64,000 nucleotides of DNA, from assembly GCF_018256155.1 (NCBI RefSeq), contig NZ_JAERLY010000003.1:62001-126000 (forward strand), written 5' to 3'. Both the position numbers and the translations under genes were made by a program. Positions 1-7,298 of this stretch are shown one piece after another. The number at the start of each line of letters is the position of its first letter. Position 1 is the first letter of the stretch. This DNA is from Gluconobacter sp. Dm-62. GTDB lineage: Bacteria > Pseudomonadota > Alphaproteobacteria > Acetobacterales > Acetobacteraceae. The notes under the pieces were generated by a model that saw only the letters and a list, made by a program, of their open reading frames with translations, searched no databases and had not been told where the DNA came from.

Positions 1-2
1 CG

Positions 3-293
3 ATCCTGCTGTATCTCAATCCGCGCGGTGAGGACTGGGCGTCACGCGATGGCTGTCTGCGGCTGCTGAACGGGCCGGATGATGTCGAGGATTTCGATGT
101 TGAGGTGACGCCGGCGGAAGGGACGCTGCTGGTGTTTCCGAACGGTCCGGCAACCTGGCACGGGCACCGGCAGTTCGTGGGAACACGCTATGCCATCCAG
201 CTCAACTATATGGCGACGGGGCGCAAGGCCCGCTACGAACTGCGGCGGCACCGTCTGTCGGCGCTTTTAAAGCGTCTGCCCTTTTCGGGCTGA
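3..293 (+). CDS. 2OG-Fe(II) oxygenase family protein, C-terminal fragment
   Basis: Only the last 96 codons are inside the window; the gene begins upstream of base 1. The visible part has the layout of the C-terminal half of a double-stranded beta-helix 2-oxoglutarate/Fe(II) dioxygenase: LLYLNPRG, then GTLLVFPNG, the distal metal histidine in TWHGH, and an arginine in TRYAIQLNY that would bind 2-oxoglutarate. This resembles the prolyl/lysyl hydroxylase-like branch, in which the enzyme oxidises a protein or small-molecule substrate. The proximal HxD motif is not visible, so the substrate cannot be guessed. It ends 23 bases before asd and could share its transcript. Confidence 0.6.
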   Translation: MLLYLNPRGEDWASRDGCLRLLNGPDDVEDFDVEVTPAEGTLLVFPNGPATWHGHRQFVGTRYAIQLNYMATGRKARYELRRHRLSALLKRLPFSG

Positions 294-316
294 TTTTCAG
301 GAAACGGGAAAAGATC

Positions 317-1381
317 ATGGGTTATCGGGTTGCGGTTGTTGGCGCTACGGGTGCGGTCGGGCGTGAACTGCTGCGAATTCTGGCGGAGCGGGAGTTTCCG
401 GTCGATGAAGTTGTGGCGCTGGCATCGCCGCGCTCCACGGGACGCGAGATTTCCTTCGGGGACAAGAAAGTCCTGAAGGTCCAGAATCTCGAGACGTTCG
501 ATTTCAAGGGCTGGGACATTGCACTGTTCTCGCCGGGTGGTTCGGTTTCGGCCGTTTATGCGCCGAAGGCTGCGGCTGCGGGATGTGTGGTGATCGACAA
601 CACGTCGCATTTCCGCATGGAGCCGGGCGTGCCCCTGATCGTGCCGGAAGTGAATGCGGCGGCGATTGGCAAGGCGAGCCGTGGCATCATCGCCAACCCG
701 AACTGCTCGACCGCGCAGATGCTCGTGGCGCTCAAGCCGCTGCATGACCTATTCCGGATCAAGCGCATCGTGGTCTCGACCTATCAGGCGGTGTCGGGCG
801 CCGGCAAGGACGGGATGGACGAGCTGTTTTCTCAGACCAAGGGCACGTTCGTTAACGATCAGCCGACGGTGGCGCAGTTCACCAAGCAGATTGCCTTCAA
901 TGTCATTCCCCATATCGACCGTTTCATGGACGACGGTGCGACCAAGGAAGAATGGAAGATGGCTGTCGAAACCCGCAAGATCATGGACCCGGACATCAAG
1001 GTTCTGGCGACCTGCGTGCGCGTTCCGGTGTTCATCGGGCATTCGGAAGCAATCAGCATCGAGTGTGAGAAGCCGGTTGATCTGAAGAAGGCGCGTGAGG
1101 CGCTGCGCAAGGCGCCGGGCGTGATCCTACGCGATGAGCGCGAAGACGGTGGCTATGTGACGCCGATCGAATGTGTGGGCGAGGATGCGACGTATGTGTC
1201 CCGTCTGCGGATTGATCCGTCGGTCGAGAACGGTCTGGCGCTGTGGTGTGTGTCTGACAATCTGCGCAAGGGTGCGGCCCTCAATGCGGTTCAGATTGCG
1301 GAAAGCATCGTGAAGCAGGGACTTCTGAAGGACGGGCAGCTTTTCCGTCGTAATGAAGTGCCGGATGAAGACGAAGACTGA
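317..1381 (+). CDS. asd: aspartate-semialdehyde dehydrogenase
   Basis: Catalyses NADPH-dependent conversion of L-aspartyl-4-phosphate to aspartate semialdehyde, the branch point to lysine/diaminopimelate, threonine and methionine. The product is 354 residues. It has an N-terminal Rossmann motif (VVGATGAVG, residues 7-15), the catalytic cysteine in NPNCSTAQM (Cys130), the AVSGAGKDG loop (about 158-166) and the histidine in FIGHSEA (His242). Length and motifs fit the proteobacterial enzyme. It overlaps no neighbour; murQ starts 25 bases downstream, so the two may be co-transcribed. dapB, a later step of the same pathway, lies about 13 kb away on the other strand. Confidence 0.97.
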   Translation: MGYRVAVVGATGAVGRELLRILAEREFPVDEVVALASPRSTGREISFGDKKVLKVQNLETFDFKGWDIALFSPGGSVSAVYAPKAAAAGCVVIDNTSHFRMEPGVPLIVPEVNAAAIGKASRGIIANPNCSTAQMLVALKPLHDLFRIKRIVVSTYQAVSGAGKDGMDELFSQTKGTFVNDQPTVAQFTKQIAFNVIPHIDRFMDDGATKEEWKMAVETRKIMDPDIKVLATCVRVPVFIGHSEAISIECEKPVDLKKAREALRKAPGVILRDEREDGGYVTPIECVGEDATYVSRLRIDPSVENGLALWCVSDNLRKGAALNAVQIAESIVKQGLLKDGQLFRRNEVPDEDED

Positions 1382-1406
1382 GCGATCAACAGAGAAGGGT
1401 GGTGTC

Positions 1407-2294
1407 ATGACGGCGTCCCGAACGGAGACGGTTCTTGCGGCCAATGAGGACATCGAGCGCCTGCCGCTCGATGCTCTGCTGGGTCGGCTTCTGACGTCGC
1501 AGAAGGCGGCTCTGGATCGGGTCGGGGAGGCATTGCCGTCCATCGAACGGGCCGTCGAGGCTGCTGTGCCCCGGCTTCAGGCCGGGGGGCGGCTGGTCTA
1601 TGCGGGGGCCGGGACGTCCGGGCGGATCGGATTGCAGGACGGTGTTGAACTGACGCCGACCTTTGGTGTGGCGCCGGAAAAGCTGGTTCTGCTGCTGGCC
1701 GGTGGAGCCGGGGCGACGACCCAGGCCGCGGAAGGCGCAGAAGACCGGGAAGATCAGGCGCGGCTTGATCTGATGGACTATCACCCGACTGCGCAGGACG
1801 TGGTGATCGGCGTCGCGGCGAGCGGCAATACGCCTTACACATGTGCGGTCGTTCAGCTCGGACGGGAGGTCGGGGCGCTGACGATCGGTGTCAGCGGTAA
1901 TCCGGAATCGCGTCTGCTGCGGGAAGCTGAATTCGGGATCTGTATTCCAACCGGGGCCGAGGTTCTGGCGGGTTCGACGCGGATGGCAGCGGGAACTGCA
2001 CAGAAAGTCACGCTGAACCTGTTTTCCACAGCCCTGATGACGCGTCTTGGGCATGTCTATCGCGGACGTATGGTGGACATGCGTATCAGCAACGACAAGC
2101 TTCAGATTCGTGCGGAACGCATGGTCATGGAACTGGCTGGCGGAACGGCCGAAGAGGCGCGCGATGCACTGAGCCTTGTGCAGGGGAATACGAAGCGGGC
2201 CGTTCTGTTGCGGCGAGGTGTGGCTCTGGCGGAGATCGAGCCGCTTCTGGAGCGGTGTCAGGGCAACCTGCATCTGGCGCTCGCCCGGCTTTGA
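1407..2294 (+). CDS. murQ: N-acetylmuramic acid 6-phosphate etherase
   Basis: Cleaves the D-lactyl ether of MurNAc-6-phosphate to GlcNAc-6-phosphate in cytoplasmic peptidoglycan recycling. It is a 295-residue SIS-fold protein with the sugar-phosphate-binding AGAGTSGRIG and the glutamate-rich segment GAEDRED typical of MurQ. The ATG at 1407, six bases after a GAAGGGTGG purine tract, is preferred over an upstream in-frame ATG at 1353 that would overlap the end of asd and add 18 residues the family lacks. The stop codon overlaps the start of anmK, which supplies its substrate, so the pair forms a recycling operon. Confidence 0.95.
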   Translation: MTASRTETVLAANEDIERLPLDALLGRLLTSQKAALDRVGEALPSIERAVEAAVPRLQAGGRLVYAGAGTSGRIGLQDGVELTPTFGVAPEKLVLLLAGGAGATTQAAEGAEDREDQARLDLMDYHPTAQDVVIGVAASGNTPYTCAVVQLGREVGALTIGVSGNPESRLLREAEFGICIPTGAEVLAGSTRMAAGTAQKVTLNLFSTALMTRLGHVYRGRMVDMRISNDKLQIRAERMVMELAGGTAEEARDALSLVQGNTKRAVLLRRGVALAEIEPLLERCQGNLHLALARL

Positions 2295-3409
2295 GTGCGG
2301 TGAAGCCTGCAGATGCGCCCGGGATGGTCTGGGCGCTCGGGTTGATGAGCGGGACGTCTCTGGACGGGGTGGATGCCGCCCTGATCGAGACGGATGGCGT
2401 GCGGATCGGGCGTATGGGGCCATCCCTGACGCTGCCGTATAGTCCGGAACTTCGTGCCCGCACGCGGGCTTTGCTGGATCGTGCAGCTGGTTTGCCGGAC
2501 GATGACAACGAAGTTCAGGCAGTCGCCCGCGATCTGACACTGCGGCATGTGGAGGCGGTGCGTCTGTTGCGGGAGCAGGCGCCGGATCTGGAGCCTGCTG
2601 TCATCGGGTTTCACGGTCAGACCATTCTGCACCAGCCTGAACGGGGTTGGAGCTGGCAGATCGGGGATGCCCGACTGCTTCAGGACCTTTGCGATGTGCC
2701 GGTCGTGTATGATTTCAGGACGCGGGATCTGGAAAACGGGGGCGAAGGCGCACCGCTCGTGCCGGTGTTTCATGCTGCCCTGCTTCAGCGCGATCCGCGT
2801 TCCGTCGCTATGCTCAACATTGGTGGCGTGGCGAATGTGACGGTGCTGGGGCCACAGGACGCGCAGGGGGAGCGGGGCGTCTGGGCCTGTGATACAGGGC
2901 CGGGCAATGCCCTTCTGGACGACTGGGCGTTACAGCATACGGGCCAGCCCTGTGATTTTGGGGGTGCACTGGCAGCGTCAGGGACGGTCTGTCAGGACGT
3001 TCTGGAAGATCTTCTGGCGATTCCGTATTTCGCGCGGCCTATGCCCAAGTCGCTCGACAGGCTGAGCTTTCACCCTGAGGCGATGGCGCGTGTGCGGGAT
3101 CTGTCTGCGGAAGACGGGGCTGCGACGCTGGCGGCTTTTACGGTTGAATCCGTCGCACGGACGCCGTTTCCGGTACGGCCGGAGATGTGGTTTGTCGCGG
3201 GCGGAGGCCGTCACAATCCGGTGCTGATGGATAGACTGAACCAGCGTTTGGGGAATGTGGCATCCGTGGATGTCCTTGGCTGGGACGGGGATGCCCTGGA
3301 AGCGCAGTGTTTCGGGCTTCTGGCCGTGCGCTGCCTGCGCGGGCTGCCGTCATCCTGGCCGGGAACGACCGGGGTGAGGCAGGCCTGCATTGCGGGAAAG
3401 GCCGTCTGA
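2291..3409 (+). CDS. anmK: anhydro-N-acetylmuramic acid kinase
   Basis: Phosphorylates 1,6-anhydro-MurNAc, released by lytic transglycosylases, to MurNAc-6-phosphate, the MurQ substrate. The phosphate-binding GLMSGTSLDGVDAA stands near the N-terminus and ACDTGPGNALLDDW in the middle; both are family hallmarks. I place the start at TTG 2291, which overlaps the murQ stop as TTGA and gives 372 residues, the usual family size. The alternative ATG at 2324 would leave only five residues before the glycine loop. The overlap implies translational coupling with murQ. Confidence 0.94.
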   Translation: MSAVKPADAPGMVWALGLMSGTSLDGVDAALIETDGVRIGRMGPSLTLPYSPELRARTRALLDRAAGLPDDDNEVQAVARDLTLRHVEAVRLLREQAPDLEPAVIGFHGQTILHQPERGWSWQIGDARLLQDLCDVPVVYDFRTRDLENGGEGAPLVPVFHAALLQRDPRSVAMLNIGGVANVTVLGPQDAQGERGVWACDTGPGNALLDDWALQHTGQPCDFGGALAASGTVCQDVLEDLLAIPYFARPMPKSLDRLSFHPEAMARVRDLSAEDGAATLAAFTVESVARTPFPVRPEMWFVAGGGRHNPVLMDRLNQRLGNVASVDVLGWDGDALEAQCFGLLAVRCLRGLPSSWPGTTGVRQACIAGKAV

Positions 3410-3435
3410 GGATCTTCCCGCAAGTCTGATTGAAC

Positions 3436-3858
3436 TCAGACGGAAGCGAGTTCGGACCAGCCGGTTTCCGGACGGTCGAGATGCTTCAGCAGATCATGGT
3501 CCGGCGTATTGACCAGATCCTTGACCAGCGTCTTAAACAGCTTCTTGCTCGTCGGCTTGTCGAGGTGTTCGCGGATTTCGTGAGATGCCTGAGCCGGCGC
3601 GATCAGCAGGATGCCTTCGACGTCGCTGCTCTGTGCGGCCTTGTTGATATGGCCAGCCAGATCGCGGGTGAAGTGTTCCTTGAGCTGCTCATGCGGATTT
3701 TCGCGCGGTGCCTTGATGGATGCGACGTCCTTTTCCGCGCTGGAACCCTTGTGCAGGTCGAAGCTTGCGATGGTGCGGAGCTGCGCGCCTTCAAGACGCA
3801 GGAAACGGGCTTTTTCGCCGTCGGCGACAACGTAAATGACGGGATCCTGTGTAGCCAT
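3436..3858 (-). CDS. host attachment family protein (Host_attach domain)
   Basis: A 140-residue protein matching the family annotated as 'protein required for attachment to host cells' (first named in Agrobacterium). Visible landmarks are the N-terminal strand VIYVVADGEKARFL, a central FTRDLAGHINKAA segment, and LLIAPAQASHEIREHL near the middle. There is no signal peptide or membrane segment, so it should be cytoplasmic. The fold is related to the eRF1/baeRF-like group, but the biochemical role is not settled and 'attachment' is inherited from one study. It converges on anmK with a 26-base gap. Confidence 0.8.
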   Translation of the reverse strand: MATQDPVIYVVADGEKARFLRLEGAQLRTIASFDLHKGSSAEKDVASIKAPRENPHEQLKEHFTRDLAGHINKAAQSSDVEGILLIAPAQASHEIREHLDKPTSKKLFKTLVKDLVNTPDHDLLKHLDRPETGWSELASV

Positions 3859-4062
3859 GTCGGGAAATCCTTAAATTTGAAATCGGATGATGTGTCTGTA
3901 ACAACATTGAGATGGGATGGTTGCCTGAAGTCGGCAAGGTGACGCAGAGTCGTATTCGCCTAAGGCATTGAAAATAGGAAAATATTTCATTTCCTTGAAT
4001 GTTTTTTGAAGAATTCCGAATTTTTTTGTTGAAACGAGCTGAAGATGTGCTCACTCTCTGAA

Positions 4063-4103
4063 TTGAGCCTGCCAGAAAATCTTTTCCAAAGGCTCAAAGG
4101 AGG
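4063..4103 (+). promoter_or_regulatory. stem-loop abutting the Shine-Dalgarno of the 43-residue ORF
   Basis: TTGAGCCT (4063-4070) is the exact reverse complement of AGGCTCAA (4090-4097). The second arm runs directly into AAAGGAGG (4096-4103), a near-perfect ribosome binding site six bases before the ATG at 4109. Folding would partly bury the site. This is seen in the sequence; any regulatory effect is inference. Confidence 0.4.
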
Positions 4104-4108
4104 CAAGT

Positions 4109-4240
4109 ATGGCTCTGACGAATACTCTTCTGCCGTATGTTGGTCCCATGACCGTCGCCGTTGCGGTGTTTGCCTATACTTTGCTGCAAGGGACGCGGAA
4201 ACCGGATGTTTCCTATGCGAAAGTAAGACACCGACGATAG
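4109..4240 (+). CDS. small single-span membrane peptide, 43 residues
   Basis: A short gene not recognisable by family. Its support is a very strong Shine-Dalgarno (AAAGGAGG, six-base spacing) and a coherent product: a short N-terminus, one hydrophobic segment (about residues 9-26, rich in Val/Ala/Leu/Phe) and a basic tail ending VRHRR, which the positive-inside rule would leave in the cytoplasm. It precedes hemH by 78 bases on the same strand and may share its transcript, suggesting a link to haem or respiratory membranes. That link is inference. A GCGTCCC/GGGACGC stem (4240-4257) follows the stop. Confidence 0.55.
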   Translation: MALTNTLLPYVGPMTVAVAVFAYTLLQGTRKPDVSYAKVRHRR

Positions 4241-4318
4241 CGTCCCGTAAGGGACGCGTATCCCCAGGCGTTTTCCCTCTTTCCTAAGTCCGTGCCTGGT
4301 TCCACAGTAGAGGGTACC

Positions 4319-5350
4319 ATGGCATTTTTACACAAAACTCCCCGTATTGCCCCTCCGCCAGAAGGCCGGACAGGCGTTCTTCTTATCAATCTGGGAACGC
4401 CTGATGACACAGGCTACTTCTCGGTAAGAAGATACCTCAGCGAGTTTCTCTCTGACCGTCGCGTCATCGAGAGTTCTCCCCTGTTCTGGCAACCGATCCT
4501 TCAGGGCATCATCCTCACAAAGCGTCCTTTTGCCAGCGGCGCAAATTATGCGCGGATCTGGCACAAGGAAGAAAATGCCTCGCCATTGCGCGTCTATACG
4601 CGCAGGCAGGCTGAAGGACTGGCCGAGCGGCTTCGTGCTGATGGTGTGCCGGTCGAATGGGGGATGCGCTACGGGCGCCCCTCTGTTGCGAAATCCCTTG
4701 AAAGTCTGATGGATCAGGGCTGTGACCGGATCGTCAGCATTGCGCTTTATCCGCAATATTCCGCAACCACGACCGCAACTGCCAATGACCAGCTTTTCCG
4801 CGTGCTTATGCGTCTGCGTCGTCAGCCAGCGGTTCTGACGGTTCCGTCATTCCCGGATCACCCTGCTTTCATACGCGCGCTTGAGACGTCCGTTCAGGAT
4901 ACGTTGGCGGGTCTGAGCTTCAAGCCGCAGCAGATCGTTGCGTCGTTTCATGGTCTCCCCAAAACCTGTATCGAAAAGGGCGACACATATCGGGACGAGT
5001 GTGAGCGCACGATTGCCGGGCTTCGGGTGGCTCTGGGGCTGAGCGAAGAGCAGATGCCCCTGACGTTCCAGTCCCGCTTTGGGCCGCTGGAATGGATTCA
5101 GCCCTACACGGCGCCTTTCGTCAAAGCTCTTCCGGCGCAGGGAATCACGAAGATTGCCGTCATCATGCCCGGCTTCATGACGGACTGCATTGAGACGCTG
5201 GATGAAATCGGCAACGAGCTTCGGGAAGAATTCGTGGAAGCGGGGGGCGAGGAGTTTGCCCTGGTGCCCTGTCTGAACGACTCGAAAGAAGCGATTGATC
5301 TTCTGGAAGAGCTCTCACGCTCCGCGCTGGCTGGCTTTCAGCGCGGCTGA
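4319..5350 (+). CDS. hemH: ferrochelatase
   Basis: Inserts Fe2+ into protoporphyrin IX, the last step of protohaem synthesis, at the cytoplasmic face of the membrane. The 343-residue product has LLINLGTPDD near the N-terminus, the metal-binding histidine in ASFHGLPKTC (mid-protein) and the acidic GFMTDCIETLDEI segment with the conserved glutamate. I use ATG 4319 (AGAGGGTACC upstream) rather than GTG 4292, which would add nine residues without a ribosome site. A strong terminator follows at once. Haem demand is high in Gluconobacter because of its cytochrome-linked dehydrogenases. Confidence 0.95.
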   Translation: MAFLHKTPRIAPPPEGRTGVLLINLGTPDDTGYFSVRRYLSEFLSDRRVIESSPLFWQPILQGIILTKRPFASGANYARIWHKEENASPLRVYTRRQAEGLAERLRADGVPVEWGMRYGRPSVAKSLESLMDQGCDRIVSIALYPQYSATTTATANDQLFRVLMRLRRQPAVLTVPSFPDHPAFIRALETSVQDTLAGLSFKPQQIVASFHGLPKTCIEKGDTYRDECERTIAGLRVALGLSEEQMPLTFQSRFGPLEWIQPYTAPFVKALPAQGITKIAVIMPGFMTDCIETLDEIGNELREEFVEAGGEEFALVPCLNDSKEAIDLLEELSRSALAGFQRG

Positions 5351-5376
5351 GCACTGCAGCCTTTAAAGCCTGCTCA

Positions 5377-5405
5377 AAACCCACCCGGCGACGGGTGGGT
5401 TTCTT
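5377..5405 (+). terminator. rho-independent terminator after hemH
   Basis: Perfect 11-bp stem AAACCCACCCG / CGGGTGGGTTT (5377-5387 and 5392-5402) with a GCGA loop and a T-rich tail. It ends the hemH transcript and isolates the candidate small RNA that follows. Confidence 0.85.
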
Positions 5406-5445
5406 TGTGGATGGACCCGTCAAAAGATAAGCGGAAATTTTCTGC

Positions 5446-5474
5446 TTGCATTGCGCGCATGTTTTTCCTATAAC
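5446..5474 (+). promoter_or_regulatory. sigma-70 type promoter of the candidate small RNA
   Basis: TTGCAT (5446-5451), a 17-base spacer, then TATAAC (5469-5474). Hexamers and spacing are close to the housekeeping consensus, and there is no gene start in the next 180 bases. A start point near 5481 is predicted by distance only. Confidence 0.6.
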
Positions 5475-5480
5475 TGTGGC

Positions 5481-5575
5481 ACTGAGCCATAAAACATAAT
5501 TAATAAATGGTTCGAAGCACCATTTCAGATCAAGAAATTTTCAAAAGGCCGTTTCCGAAAGGATCGGCCTTTTTT
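5481..5575 (+). ncRNA. candidate small RNA, about 95 nt
   Basis: The stretch between a good promoter (5446-5474) and a terminator hairpin carries no convincing reading frame. The predicted transcript has a first hairpin AAATGGT / ACCATTT (5505-5511 and 5519-5525, seven-base loop), a single-stranded A/T-rich linker (about 5526-5542), then the terminator stem ending in a run of T. That order (stem, A/U-rich linker, terminator with U-tail) is typical of Hfq-type trans-acting RNAs. I do not recognise the family. Alternatively it could be a terminated leader for levansucrase, but a separate 3' promoter would then be needed. Confidence 0.5.
5543..5575 (+). terminator. rho-independent terminator of the candidate small RNA
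   Basis: AAAAGGCCG (5543-5551) pairs perfectly with CGGCCTTTT (5565-5573) around a 13-base loop, followed by further T residues to 5575. Confidence 0.75.
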
Positions 5576-5662
5576 GTTGCTCAATTTTAGAAGCAAGACA
5601 TGTTTCTCGGTATGGAAATTACGGCTCAGTACAGGATTTAATCCTTTTGTTCAGACGTTAAT

Positions 5663-5698
5663 CCAGTAACCGGAAATGAAAAATATTCCGGTTACTGG
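5663..5698 (+). promoter_or_regulatory. 13-bp perfect inverted repeat in the levansucrase leader
   Basis: CCAGTAACCGGAA (5663-5675) is matched exactly by TTCCGGTTACTGG (5686-5698), with a ten-base A-rich loop. It sits 40 bases ahead of the chosen levansucrase ATG. As DNA it could be an operator; as RNA it would form a very stable stem. No T-tract follows directly, although a pyrimidine-rich stretch (TTCTTCTCTTTT) lies just downstream. An alternative levansucrase start (5676) would lie inside its loop, which argues against that start. Confidence 0.5.
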
Positions 5699-5738
5699 GA
5701 TGCGTCAGGTTCTTCTCTTTTCAGCTACAGGAAAAATC

Positions 5739-7049
5739 ATGAACGCTGTTTCCAGCATGCAGAGCGCTACCCAGTCGGGTTCGCGCTGGACGATCGCTGA
5801 CGCGATGAAGATCCGTACCGATGATCCGACGACGACCATGCCGGTCATCGACTATGCATTCCCGGTCATCGATTCCGATGTATGGCAGTGGGACACCTGG
5901 CTGCTGCGCGACATCCACGGCAAGACCGTAACTTTCAAGGGCTGGTACATCATGTTCGCCCTTGTCGCCGATCGTTCCGCAACGGGCGATACGGTCGATG
6001 GCTGGCACAGCCGCAACAACTATTCTTATATCGGTTACTACTATAGCCGCACCGGCAACGGTGCAGACTGGAAGTTCGGTGGCCGCGTCATCAAGGAAGG
6101 CGCCAATTCCCGCAGCTGGGAATGGTCCGGTTGTGCCGTCATGCGCGAAAACAGCGCCAACACGGTCGATCTGTTCTACACGTCCGTCAACGATTCCCCG
6201 TCCGAGTCCGTTCCGTCCTACACGACGGGCCAGGTCATGGCAGATGCGACCGGCGTGTGGTTCGAAGGTTTCGATGTCTGCACGGATATGTTCCAGGCGG
6301 ACGGCGTGAACTACGCCAATATCGTCGAAGACGCCTACTGGGACTTCCGCGATCCGCACATCTTCCGCAATCCGGACGACAACGAGATCTATGCGCTGTT
6401 CGAGGGCAATGTGCCCGGCATGCGTGGCGACTTCACCATTGATTCCGACGAGATGGGCTTTGTTCCGCCTGCCACGACCGTACCGGCCGGTGCGCAGTAT
6501 GGTGCCGCCGCCATCGGCATTGCCCGCCTGACATCCGACGCCAAGAAAGGCGATTTCTCGCAGTGGGAAATGCTGCCTGCGCTGGTGACGGCTCTGGGCG
6601 TGAATGACCAGACGGAACGTCCGCATGTCGTGTTCCAGGATGGTCTGACCTATCTGTTCACGATCTCCCATCACTCCACCTTCACCGGCAACAGCACGGG
6701 TCCGGACGGTGTGTATGGCTTTGTTTCGCGCAACGGCATCTTCGGTCCGTATGTTCCGCTGAACGGATCGGGTCTCGTGCTCGGCAATCCGTCCGCCGCT
6801 CCGTACGAAACCTATTCGCACTTCGTCGATCCTGCCGGTTACGTGCAGTCCTTCATCGATACCCTGCCGCAGCCGGGTTCGGCTGATCCGCAGGATCCGG
6901 CGACCTATCGCATCGGCGGCACGCTGGCCCCGACTGTGAAGATCGTTCTTGAAGGCGAGCGGACCTTCCTGACGGAAGTCCATGCTTATGGTCAGGTCTA
7001 CGCCCAAGGCGTCTGGCCGATCTCTTCGGCCTGGGACAAGCGTTCCTGA
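5739..7049 (+). CDS. levansucrase, glycoside hydrolase family 68
   Basis: Splits sucrose and transfers fructosyl units to make beta-2,6-levan. The 436-residue protein shows the GH68 catalytic triad: nucleophile Asp52 in VWQWDTW, transition-state stabiliser Asp205 in FRDPH, and acid/base Glu293 in QTERPH. From ATG 5739 (CAGGAAAA upstream) there is no signal peptide or membrane segment, as in the Zymomonas enzyme and reported Gluconobacter levansucrases, so export must use an unusual route or cell lysis. An upstream in-frame ATG (5676) would add 21 residues but lies in a stem-loop. The gene is monocistronic, closed by a terminator. Confidence 0.95.
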   Translation: MNAVSSMQSATQSGSRWTIADAMKIRTDDPTTTMPVIDYAFPVIDSDVWQWDTWLLRDIHGKTVTFKGWYIMFALVADRSATGDTVDGWHSRNNYSYIGYYYSRTGNGADWKFGGRVIKEGANSRSWEWSGCAVMRENSANTVDLFYTSVNDSPSESVPSYTTGQVMADATGVWFEGFDVCTDMFQADGVNYANIVEDAYWDFRDPHIFRNPDDNEIYALFEGNVPGMRGDFTIDSDEMGFVPPATTVPAGAQYGAAAIGIARLTSDAKKGDFSQWEMLPALVTALGVNDQTERPHVVFQDGLTYLFTISHHSTFTGNSTGPDGVYGFVSRNGIFGPYVPLNGSGLVLGNPSAAPYETYSHFVDPAGYVQSFIDTLPQPGSADPQDPATYRIGGTLAPTVKIVLEGERTFLTEVHAYGQVYAQGVWPISSAWDKRS

Positions 7050-7057
7050 AGCCATTT

Positions 7058-7085
7058 TGCCCTCTCCCGAGGGGAGGGCATTTTT
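7058..7085 (+). terminator. rho-independent terminator after levansucrase
   Basis: TGCCCTCTCC and GGGGAGGGCA form a 10-bp stem with one G-T pair (7058-7080 overall), followed by TTTTT at 7081-7085. Confidence 0.85.
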
Positions 7086-7161
7086 CTGCGTTTAAGGCGC
7101 AGTCATGCTCTGGCCTAAGGCCCGAAAACTGCTTTAGCGATTTCTGGAAAAATTAGTCGGC

Positions 7162-7238
7162 TGGTCGGAGTGAGAGGATTCGAACCTCCGGCCCCTGCGT
7201 CCCGAACACAGTGCTCTACCAGGCTGAGCTACACTCCG
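7162..7238 (-). tRNA. tRNA-Pro (anticodon CGG)
   Basis: On the minus strand the 77-nt sequence folds as a full cloverleaf: acceptor CGGAGTG / CACTCCG, D-arm with AGCTCAGCCTGGTAGAGC, anticodon stem CTGTG / CGCAG around loop TTCGGGA (anticodon CGG, reading CCG proline codons), a T-arm with GGTTCGAATCC, and an encoded 3' CCA. It lies between levansucrase and lepB, transcribed in the lepB direction. Confidence 0.96.
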
Positions 7239-7298
7239 GCCGACGGCGCTTCTCCTACAGGTGTTAACGTTTTACCGCAAGAGGGGCTGGGCGAAAAA

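Noticed and set aside
5507-5590. 27-codon frame starting in the candidate small RNA (ATG 5507)
   Set aside because: No ribosome binding site, and it runs through the terminator hairpin; more likely chance.
5676-5738. Upstream start for levansucrase adding 21 residues
   Set aside because: The ATG lies in the loop of a 13-bp stem, no ribosome site precedes it, and the extra residues are not a signal peptide.
5721-7055. Minus-strand frame opposite levansucrase
   Set aside because: The catalytic triad of GH68 is on the plus strand; the antisense product is Arg-rich and patternless.
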